Shown in pieces: positions 57,450-64,000 of a DNA stretch of 64,000 bases (position 1 is its first letter; the number at the start of each line of letters is the position of its first letter). The stretch comes from Salegentibacter salarius. GTDB lineage: Bacteria; Bacteroidota; Bacteroidia; Flavobacteriales; Flavobacteriaceae. The translations under genes and the position numbers were made by a program. The notes beneath the pieces are model-generated. The model was not told the origin of the DNA and ran no database searches. It worked only from the letters and a program-made list of their open reading frames with translations. The stretch covers positions 1 through 64,000 of the forward strand of contig NZ_FVZF01000008.1 in the NCBI RefSeq assembly GCF_900168265.1, in the 5' to 3' direction.

Positions 57450-58901
57450 TTAAGATTGTAATATTTTAATTAGTTGTTTTCTTTCAGAAACATATACTGT
57501 TCCGAGAAAGACTATTAATAAGCTAATTCCTACGAAATAATTTCCCCGGAAAACATAAAAGGAAAATACCGAAAATAAGACGGAAAGTACTAAATAGCCG
57601 CCTATTTTTTTAAGGTTATATGGAATAGGGTAATATTTTCTTCCGTAGAAATAAGAAAGCAGCATCATTACACCGTAAGCCACCAAAGTTGCAATCGCAG
57701 AACCGGTGTAGCTTATATACGGAATTAAAATAATGTTGAGCGCAAGGGTAAATAAAGCTCCCACTACAGAGATATAACCGCCGAAACGGGTTCGGTCTGT
57801 AATCTTATACCAAACGGAGAGATTATGATATATCCCAAGGAAAAGGTTCGCCAGCAGAATGAGCGGAACAATATGCATTGCCTCCCAGTAAGAGCTATCC
57901 TGAATTAATAGTTGCTTTAAAACATCTATAAAAACGATCACGGCCACAAGAATGAAGCTTCCAAAAACCACAAAATACTTGGTGATTATCGCATAGGTTT
58001 CCGGTGCATTTTTATTTTCGGCGTGGCTAAAGAAAAAAGGCTCTATTCCCAATCTAAATGCCGTTGCAAAAAGAGTCATGAATAAGGCTAACTTATAACA
58101 AGCAGCATAAGCACCAATCTCGGCCCGGGCTATATCCTGCGGAAGTAAATAATCCAGCATAATCCTATCGAAAACTTCGTTTACCGAAAAAGCAAGACCG
58201 GCGATTAAAACCGGAAAAGCATAGGACATCATGGATTTCCATAACTTGGCATTAAAGCTAAAATCTATTTTAAAATAGAAAGGCAGCATCATTAACAGCG
58301 TAGCACCGCTGGCCACCAGGTTGGAAATAAAGATATAGCTGATCTCAAAATCTGGAATATAGATACTTTGAAAAACTGAATTCTCTATTGCCAAATCTTT
58401 TAAAAACAGTAAAAAGAAAATATTAAGCCCCAGGTTTATGCAAACATTTATAATTTTAATTACTGCAAACCGCATAGGTTTTTCAGCTGCTCGAAGCCAG
58501 GTAAAAGGGATAATAACCAGGGCGTCCAGCAACAGAATCCAAATAACCAGTTGAATGTATTTAACCGGGATATTTGCCATTTCAGCAATAAAATCCTGTG
58601 CTAAAAAAGCTGCTGTAAAAAATAGTATAGAAGTTGCTACAATAGACCAGCCGGAAGTACTTAGTACTTCCCTACTGGTCTTCATTTTATTATAAAATCT
58701 AAAAAAAGCGGTTTCCATCCCATAAGCAAGGATGACATTAAAAAACACAAAATAGGCGAAGATTATAGAAACTTCGCCATATTCTTCTTTAGGTAAAACA
58801 TGGGTGTAAAGCGGCACCATAATCACATTCAGCATACGCGGCAACACCGTGGCGAGACCGTAAACAAAAGTTTGCTGAAATAGTTTTTTAAAGGTACCCA
58901 A
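57450..58901 (-). CDS. polysaccharide flippase (MATE/Wzx-like)
   Basis: A 483-residue inner-membrane protein with about 14 helices of the oligosaccharide-lipid flippase superfamily: [47 protein letters not shown] at the start. It would flip lipid-linked sugar units for surface polysaccharide. The nucleotidyltransferase two genes downstream fits such a pathway. No glycosyltransferases are in the window. Confidence 0.9.
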   Translation of the reverse strand: MGTFKKLFQQTFVYGLATVLPRMLNVIMVPLYTHVLPKEEYGEVSIIFAYFVFFNVILAYGMETAFFRFYNKMKTSREVLSTSGWSIVATSILFFTAAFLAQDFIAEMANIPVKYIQLVIWILLLDALVIIPFTWLRAAEKPMRFAVIKIINVCINLGLNIFFLLFLKDLAIENSVFQSIYIPDFEISYIFISNLVASGATLLMMLPFYFKIDFSFNAKLWKSMMSYAFPVLIAGLAFSVNEVFDRIMLDYLLPQDIARAEIGAYAACYKLALFMTLFATAFRLGIEPFFFSHAENKNAPETYAIITKYFVVFGSFILVAVIVFIDVLKQLLIQDSSYWEAMHIVPLILLANLFLGIYHNLSVWYKITDRTRFGGYISVVGALFTLALNIILIPYISYTGSAIATLVAYGVMMLLSYFYGRKYYPIPYNLKKIGGYLVLSVLFSVFSFYVFRGNYFVGISLLIVFLGTVYVSERKQLIKILQS

Positions 58902-58926
58902 CCGAAGGATAAATTAGATTTTAAGC

Positions 58927-59370
58927 TTAGTTCTGCGCTTCTATTCCTGTTAGCTTGTAATACTTGGTTTTATCATTTTGAGAAAACACGAGAATAGCTT
59001 CATCGTCTTCAAGCTCAAACGGCATTTTTTCCGTTTTTTGTGGCACCCTGTTTTTGTTTTCTTCGGTGGGATCAGAACTCATAATATCCATTCCATCTCC
59101 AGTGCTGAAATTAGCCGTAAAGAGATTGGTTTGTTCTTTATCCTGAACCAATGGAGATTTCATTCCTCTAAAATAAACACTATCCATACTTACCCGATTA
59201 TCCTGGATAACCGCCACAGGAATGTGGAGATCTAACCCATTTTCACCCTGTGTGTAATAAATATCCTGAAACTGGGCGGGAGCGCGTTCCTGCAATTCCT
59301 TATTGCTGCCGCAGCCTGTAATTAAGGTTAAAGCGAATATACTGCTGAATAAAAATAGTAGTTTCTTCAT
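58927..59370 (-). CDS. lipoprotein of unknown function
   Basis: A 147-residue lipoprotein: lipobox LFSSIFALTLITGC (Cys about residue 20) then a short beta-rich domain (FQDIYYTQGENGLDLHIPVAVIQDNRVSMDSVYFRGMKSPL). The ATG at 59370 is used; the frame continues 14 codons upstream without a signal-like start. It heads the run flippase-dut-nucleotidyltransferase. No family recognised. Confidence 0.78.
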   Translation of the reverse strand: MKKLLFLFSSIFALTLITGCGSNKELQERAPAQFQDIYYTQGENGLDLHIPVAVIQDNRVSMDSVYFRGMKSPLVQDKEQTNLFTANFSTGDGMDIMSSDPTEENKNRVPQKTEKMPFELEDDEAILVFSQNDKTKYYKLTGIEAQN

Positions 59371-59420
59371 AATAGAAAGTTTGTTGTTTAAAAGTACAAA
59401 AACAAAACGCATACCAAATA

Positions 59421-59449
59421 AAAAACCCGTAGTTAACTTACGGGTTTTT
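59421..59449. terminator. terminator at the end of the atp operon
   Basis: AAAAACCCGTA pairs perfectly with TACGGGTTTTT over a 7-nt loop, with T-runs on both strands. It follows the atpG stop and precedes the lipoprotein operon, so it ends atp transcription. Confidence 0.9.
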
Positions 59450-59485
59450 AGAACGGAATTACTTCCGGAATATTATTCTTTGGTT

Positions 59486-60346
59486 TTATCCATTCAATGC
59501 CTCGGCACCACCAACAATTTCAAGGATTTCGTTGGTAATAGAAGCCTGTCTGGCTTTGTTGTAAGACAATTTAAGATCATCTCTAAGTTCTTTTGCGTTA
59601 TCGGTTGCTTTGTGCATCGCCGTCATACGCGCGCCGTGTTCTGAAGCGAAAGAATCTCTTAATGCTTTAAACAATTGCATTTTGAGAGATTTAGGAATAA
59701 GCTCTTTTACAATTTCGATCTTTGAAGGCTCAAAAAGGTAATCGAGTTGCTTTTCTTCTTCCGTTTCAAATTGTTCTATAGGCAAGAATTGTTCGTGCTG
59801 TACAATTTGAGTAGCTGCATTCTTAAACTGATTGTACACCAATACGATCTTATCGTACTTTTCGTCTAAAAACAATTGCATTAATTCTTCTGCGATTTCC
59901 GATACGTTTTCAAAAGAAAGCTCGTCGTAAATTGCATTATTATTCTTATAAACCTCATAGTCCTTTTTAAGAACATCGTTGGCTTTTTTACCAAGCGTAT
60001 AAAGATCTATCTTTTTAGAATCGTAATCGTTCTTAGCTTTGTACTTAACGGCTTTTACAATATTGGTATTAAAAGCACCCGCCAGGCCCTTATTAGAAGA
60101 TATAGCTACCATCAACACGTTTTTCACTTCGCGTTCTTCGGCGTATTTGCTACTGGTATCATCATCAAGGGTTGCACTTAAATCCTGTAACAGCTGAGTT
60201 AATTTTTCAGAATAAGGTCTCATTTGCGTGATCGCATCCTGAGCCCTGCTCAACTTTGCTGCCGACACCATTTTCATGGCGCTGGTAATCTGCATCGTTG
60301 ATGATACCGAAGTAATCCTGCTACGTAATTCTTTTAAGTTTGCCAT
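59486..60346 (-). CDS. atpG: ATP synthase F1 gamma subunit
   Basis: A 286-residue rotor shaft of F1. Terminal helices are intact: ANLKELRSRITSVSSTMQITSAMKMVSAAKLSRAQ and the C-terminal LRDSFASEHGARMTAMHKATDNAKELRDDLKLSYNKARQASITNEILEIVGGAEAL. It is last in this operon; atpD and atpC do not follow, as is usual in Bacteroidota where beta and epsilon lie elsewhere. A 122-bp gap with inverted repeats separates it from atpA. Confidence 0.97.
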   Translation of the reverse strand: MANLKELRSRITSVSSTMQITSAMKMVSAAKLSRAQDAITQMRPYSEKLTQLLQDLSATLDDDTSSKYAEEREVKNVLMVAISSNKGLAGAFNTNIVKAVKYKAKNDYDSKKIDLYTLGKKANDVLKKDYEVYKNNNAIYDELSFENVSEIAEELMQLFLDEKYDKIVLVYNQFKNAATQIVQHEQFLPIEQFETEEEKQLDYLFEPSKIEIVKELIPKSLKMQLFKALRDSFASEHGARMTAMHKATDNAKELRDDLKLSYNKARQASITNEILEIVGGAEALNG

Positions 60347-60353
60347 TTTATTT

Positions 60354-60470
60354 AGTATTGAGTATCGAGTATTTAGATTTTAGACAAAATAAATACTCGA
60401 TACCTATAATTTATTTAAAGTTTAAATATGAACTTAAGTTTCTAACTGCCTAAGTTCAATACTCAATACT
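60354..60470. repeat. competing inverted repeats between atpA and atpG
   Basis: GTATCGAGTATTTA (60362-60375) pairs perfectly with TAAATACTCGATAC (60390-60403). The overlapping AGTATTGAGTAT (60354-60365) pairs instead with ATACTCAATACT (60459-60470), at the atpA stop. The two stems exclude each other. The pattern comes from a GAGTAT-type low-complexity repeat. Confidence 0.75.
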
Positions 60471-62049
60471 ATTTCTTATACTTAGCTGAAAGCTCTTTCG
60501 CTACTGAAACCAAGGTATCTGTAACCTCATCGGTTAATTTACCGGCTTTTAGCGTATCTAGCATATCTCTATGCTTAGCGTTAAGATATTCCAGGTAGTC
60601 TTTTTCAAATTCCTTCACTTTCTCTACCGGCACATCTTTTAGCAAGTTCTTAGAACCTGCATAAATAATTGCGATCTGGTCTTCTACCGGGTAAGGATCG
60701 TTTTCAGCCTGCTTAAGGATTTCCACGTTGCGCTTACCTTTTTGAATAACTCTTAAAGTAGTAGGATCTAGATCTGAACCGAACTTAGCAAAAGCTTCAA
60801 GTTCACGATATTGTGCCTGGTCTAATTTTAAAGTACCGGCAACTTTCTTCATAGACTTAATTTGCGCCGAACCACCTACACGTGATACAGAAATACCAAC
60901 ATCAATTGCAGGACGAACCCCAGAGTTAAATAAATCTGAAGTTAGGAAAATCTGCCCATCGGTAATAGAAATTACGTTGGTTGGGATATATGCTGAAACG
61001 TCACCTGCTTGTGTTTCAATAATTGGAAGTGCGGTTAAAGAACCTCCTCCTTTTATTTTTCCTTTAAGAGACTCAGGAAGATCGTTCATACTTTGTGCAA
61101 TATCGTTATCATCAATAACTTTTGCAGCACGCTCTAATAATCTTGAGTGCAAGAAGAAAACATCCCCAGGGTAAGCTTCACGTCCCGGTGGGCGACGTAA
61201 AAGCAAAGATACCTCACGGTATGCAACAGCTTGCTTAGAAAGGTCATCATAGATAATCAAAGCAGGACGACCAGTATCTCTAAAGTACTCACCAATAGCA
61301 GCACCTGCAAAAGGAGCATAAACCTGCATAGGAGCAGGATCTGAAGCGTTTGCGGCTACGATGGTAGTATATTCCATTGCACCTTTATCTTCAAGTACTT
61401 TTGCAATACCTGCTACAGTTGAAGCTTTTTGCCCAATCGCAACATATATACAGTGTACAGGTTCCCCCGCATCGTAAAATTCTTTTTGATTAAGAATGGT
61501 GTCAATACAAACGGTAGTCTTACCAGTTTGACGGTCACCAATCACAAGCTCACGCTGCCCTCTACCAACAGGTACCATCGCATCAATAGATTTGATTCCT
61601 GTTTGCATTGGTTCACTTACCGGCTGACGATAAATTACACCAGGCGCTTTACGCTCTAATGGCATCTGAAAAGTTTCCCCTTCAATGTCACCTTTACCAT
61701 CTATAGGATCTCCTAAAGTATCTACTACACGACCAACAATTCCTTCTCCAACGTTGATAGAAGCAATTCTTTCGGTTCTTTTTACTACAGACCCTTCTCT
61801 AATATCTTTAGAAGGTCCCAGTAATACGATACCTACATTGTCTTCCTCAAGGTTTAAAACCATTCCTTCAAGGCCGCTTTCAAACTGAACCAATTCCCCG
61901 TATTGTGCGTTTGCCAAACCGTAAACGTTAGCGATACCATCACCAACAGTAAGTACAGTTCCCACCTCGTCTAAAGAGGCTCCGCTTTCAAAACCTGATA
62001 ATTGTTTCTTTAATATTGCTGATACTTCAGCAGGATTTACTTCTGCCAT
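60469..62049 (-). CDS. atpA: ATP synthase F1 alpha subunit
   Basis: A 526-residue non-catalytic nucleotide-binding subunit of F1. Walker [82 protein letters not shown], and the [19 protein letters not shown] signature. Full length. It sits between atpH (74 nt upstream) and atpG. Confidence 0.98.
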   Translation of the reverse strand: MAEVNPAEVSAILKKQLSGFESGASLDEVGTVLTVGDGIANVYGLANAQYGELVQFESGLEGMVLNLEEDNVGIVLLGPSKDIREGSVVKRTERIASINVGEGIVGRVVDTLGDPIDGKGDIEGETFQMPLERKAPGVIYRQPVSEPMQTGIKSIDAMVPVGRGQRELVIGDRQTGKTTVCIDTILNQKEFYDAGEPVHCIYVAIGQKASTVAGIAKVLEDKGAMEYTTIVAANASDPAPMQVYAPFAGAAIGEYFRDTGRPALIIYDDLSKQAVAYREVSLLLRRPPGREAYPGDVFFLHSRLLERAAKVIDDNDIAQSMNDLPESLKGKIKGGGSLTALPIIETQAGDVSAYIPTNVISITDGQIFLTSDLFNSGVRPAIDVGISVSRVGGSAQIKSMKKVAGTLKLDQAQYRELEAFAKFGSDLDPTTLRVIQKGKRNVEILKQAENDPYPVEDQIAIIYAGSKNLLKDVPVEKVKEFEKDYLEYLNAKHRDMLDTLKAGKLTDEVTDTLVSVAKELSAKYKK

Positions 62050-62123
62050 AATTATTTAAGATAAAATGCCACGATAATTGCGTGACGGTTTTTATTAACT
62101 TTTTGCAAGCCCATTATGGGCAT

Positions 62124-62678
62124 TTATATAGATGAAATATATGAGTTTGTTTTCAACTCCCTTTTTAGCCTATTAAGGTTTCGGGATACGCTGGCATCAT
62201 ATTGCAGATCGCCAACTCTTAAAACAAAACCTCCTATAATATCTTTATTGACAACATTTTTAATCTTCGCTCCGGTTCCTGTTAATTCCTTCACCTTAGC
62301 CAAAATCTTTTCTTCCAGCTCTGCAGTTAATGGAACTGCTGAAGTTACCACAGCTTCCTGAGAACGATTCATTGTATTGTAACGAACTATATAATTTCTC
62401 GCTACTAAATCAAGAATATTAATTCTTCCGTTTTCAATAAGCACATCAAAAGCACCTAGCGTGATTTCACCAGCATCCTTAAAAATCTCCTTTAAACTGG
62501 CTTTTTTAACCGTTGCGTTTACAACCGGACTTTTAAGCATAGCCGAAAGATCCTCACTTTTTGCGATGGTTTGAGAAATCTGTTGCATATCAGTAAAAAC
62601 GATATCTGCAGTATTTTTCTCTTTTGCCAAGTCTAAAATGGCTTTGGCGTAACGTTTTGCTGCCCTGGTTCCTTTCAT
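62124..62678 (-). CDS. atpH: ATP synthase F1 delta subunit
   Basis: A 184-residue stator subunit (OSCP equivalent) linking F1 to the b stalk. Recognised by AAKRYAKAILDLAKEKN at the N-terminus and VVNKDIIGGFVLRVGDLQYDASVSRNLNRLKREL at the C-terminus. It starts 6 nt after the atpF stop. Confidence 0.95.
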   Translation of the reverse strand: MKGTRAAKRYAKAILDLAKEKNTADIVFTDMQQISQTIAKSEDLSAMLKSPVVNATVKKASLKEIFKDAGEITLGAFDVLIENGRINILDLVARNYIVRYNTMNRSQEAVVTSAVPLTAELEEKILAKVKELTGTGAKIKNVVNKDIIGGFVLRVGDLQYDASVSRNLNRLKRELKTNSYISSI

Positions 62679-62684
62679 TACTTC

Positions 62685-63179
62685 TTAGTTTAAGGTAGCA
62701 TCGTTCAACATCTTATCAATCATCTGATGTTGCTTCTCCTCGGTAGACAATTCTTTTCCAATTACTTTTTCAGCAATTTCTATAGAAAGAGTAGCTACCT
62801 GATTTTTAATATCGGCCATAGCTGCACGCTTCTCCATCTCTATGCTCTCTTTAGCCTTAGCTACAATATTATCAGCTTTTTTCTGGGCATCTCCTTCAGC
62901 TTCAGAAATCATCTTTTCTTTTAACTGACGTGCTTCTTTAAGAATCTCATCCCTTTCTGCACGAGCTTCCTGTAACAACTTTTCGTTATCCGCCTTTAGA
63001 TTTTGCATCTCTTTACGTGCATCTTCAGCAGAAGCAAGAGCCTCGTTAATAGACTCTTCCCGAGTTCTTACCGCACCAAGAATTGGCTTCCAGGCGAATT
63101 TGGCAAGAATAAGCATCAGCACTAAAAATACGATGGTTTGCCAAAAAATCAGACCAACTTCCGGAGTAATTAAATCCAT
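62685..63179 (-). CDS. atpF: ATP synthase F0 b subunit
   Basis: A 164-residue peripheral stalk subunit. An N-terminal membrane segment (PEVGLIFWQTIVFLVLMLILAKFAW) is followed by a long charged coiled coil (REESINEALASAEDARKEMQNLKADNEKLLQEA...). Normal length and place between atpE and atpH. Confidence 0.96.
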   Translation of the reverse strand: MDLITPEVGLIFWQTIVFLVLMLILAKFAWKPILGAVRTREESINEALASAEDARKEMQNLKADNEKLLQEARAERDEILKEARQLKEKMISEAEGDAQKKADNIVAKAKESIEMEKRAAMADIKNQVATLSIEIAEKVIGKELSTEEKQHQMIDKMLNDATLN

Positions 63180-63267
63180 AATTCTTTATTTATATAATAC
63201 CTGTTAACATCATTTTTTAAAAAGCCCATTCGCAACCAACCGTTACGAATGGGTTTTTGAAATCTTC

Positions 63268-63492
63268 TTAGGTGGTCAAAACACCTAACAATGCAGCTAC
63301 AACTCCAAAAAGAGCAACACCCTCTACAAGTGCAGCAGCAATAATCATTGCAGTCTGGATTTTTCCAGAAGCTTCCGGTTGACGGGCAATAGCGTCCATT
63401 GCTGAACCACCAATTTTACCAACGCCAATAGCGGCTCCAACAACTGCTAATCCAGCTCCTAAAGCTGCAAGACCTACGTGTAATAATTCCAT
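63268..63492 (-). CDS. atpE: ATP synthase F0 c subunit
   Basis: A 74-residue hairpin of two membrane helices forming the c-ring. The ion-binding Glu is in ALVEGVALFGVV. Gly follows the Glu where Na+-dependent rings have Ser/Thr, and helix 1 lacks the Na+-type Gln, so proton coupling is expected. The loop is ARQPEASGKIQ. Confidence 0.97.
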   Translation of the reverse strand: MELLHVGLAALGAGLAVVGAAIGVGKIGGSAMDAIARQPEASGKIQTAMIIAAALVEGVALFGVVAALLGVLTT

Positions 63493-63515
63493 AGTATAAA
63501 AATTAAAAATTAAAA

Positions 63516-64000
63516 TTAATGATGTTCATGTTCCGCAACTGCCATCCCGATAAACAGGGCAGACAGCATTGTAAAAATAAACGCTTGAAGGAATGCTACT
63601 AACAATTCCAGTACTGTGATGAAAAGGGCAAAAGGAACCGAAATCCCGGCAACTCCAGCACTTTCCAGTATAAATATCAATCCTATTAAACTTAATATAA
63701 TAATGTGACCCGCGGTAATGTTCGCAAATAAACGAATCATAAGTGCTACCGGCTTAATGATTAAACCAAGCACCTCTACCACCGCCAAAATTGGCTTCAC
63801 AAAAGTAGGTATTCCCGGCATCCATAAAGTATGTTGCCAAAAATCTTTATTTCCGTTTATCAATATTAAAGCAAGGGTAAATAAACCTAAAGAAACGGTA
63901 ACCGCAATATTACCTGTTACGTTTGCAGCCCCCGGCAACAAACCTAAAAGATTAGTGATCCAGATAAAGAAGAACACTGTCAATAAAAACGGCATAAACT
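63516..64000 (-). CDS. atpB: ATP synthase F0 a subunit, N-terminus beyond the window
   Basis: The C-terminal part (about 160 residues) of subunit a, which forms the proton half-channels against the c-ring. The critical Arg is in [24 protein letters not shown]; the protein ends [19 protein letters not shown]. The frame is open through the right edge, so the start and the operon promoter are not seen. Confidence 0.96.
   Translation of the reverse strand, partial: FMPFLLTVFFFIWITNLLGLLPGAANVTGNIAVTVSLGLFTLALILINGNKDFWQHTLWMPGIPTFVKPILAVVEVLGLIIKPVALMIRLFANITAGHIIILSLIGLIFILESAGVAGISVPFALFITVLELLVAFLQAFIFTMLSALFIGMAVAEHEHH

Noticed and set aside
1-64000. CRISPR arrays, cas genes, prophage or known anti-phage systems
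   Set aside because: No evenly spaced direct repeats with unique spacers and no phage structural or defence-family proteins were seen. Dispersed repeats here are single palindromic units.

Overview
The window looks like the chromosome of a marine-type member of the Flavobacteriaceae (Bacteroidota), close to Salegentibacter, Gramella or Zunongwangia. The DNA is AT-rich. Promoters carry the Bacteroidota -7 box TAnnTTTG, and start codons lack a clear Shine-Dalgarno. It holds gldH (gliding) beside ricT, an ATP synthase operon ending at atpG without atpD/atpC, DUF4292 and DUF6973 proteins, and ECF sigma / beta-barrel anti-sigma pairs. Genus is inferred; no 16S gene is present.

Layout. 0-0.5 kb: a transposase fragment cut by the window edge and a tRNA-Asn. 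0.6-11.8 kb: rseP, a Sco copper chaperone, ferrous-iron uptake (feoA, feoB and a 49-residue Feo-associated protein), a decayed toxin-antitoxin pair wedged against the feo locus, a ZIP transporter with its DtxR-type regulator, a divergent TonB-dependent receptor, a DjlA-like co-chaperone and a bacilliredoxin. 12-20.6 kb: acyltransferase, HD hydrolase, Fpg-like glycosylase, radical SAM protein, enoyl-CoA hydratase, orphan histidine kinase, hemJ, a ParE-type toxin-antitoxin pair and a MATE exporter. 20.6-30.4 kb: a haem biosynthesis locus (hemH, an AraC regulator, then hemA-C-D-E-DUF6973-hemF-S23-hemB). With hemJ it lacks only hemL among the steps from glutamyl-tRNA to haem. 30.4-37 kb: small membrane proteins, a CBS-domain protein, ogt, a serine hydrolase, a 3'-5' exonuclease and scoAB. 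37-50 kb: PBP1A, gldH, ricT, trhO, recA, an ECF sigma system, plsC, trpS, dprA and an HU-SPOR protein. 50-59.4 kb: a thioesterase and a cell-envelope cluster (OMP, lipoproteins, EnvC-like, DUF4292, TPR, nucleotidyltransferase, dut, flippase). 59.4-64 kb: atpG-A-H-F-E-B, with atpB cut by the window end.

How it fits together. Iron uptake (Feo, TonB receptor, ZIP with DtxR) and haem synthesis sit within 30 kb. Two similar inverted repeats (TTTAGA...TCTAAA) lie at the TonB-receptor promoter and in the leader of the AraC gene next to hemA, which hints at shared metal control.

The most unusual signal is a family of short multi-hairpin elements ending in the palindrome CTCGATTATCGAG. Three of four copies end 12-16 nt before a start codon (sco, dtxR, hemE), and two of these lie between a recognisable -7 box and the ATG, so they should be transcribed as 5' leaders. 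A second hairpin family, GTCATTTCCGC...GCGGAAATC, sits 12-13 nt before two more start codons. A third, MITE-like family with 15-16 bp terminal inverted repeats occupies other intergenic gaps. Several findings rest on these repeats; genome-wide searches would decide whether they are structured RNA leaders or passive mobile repeats.
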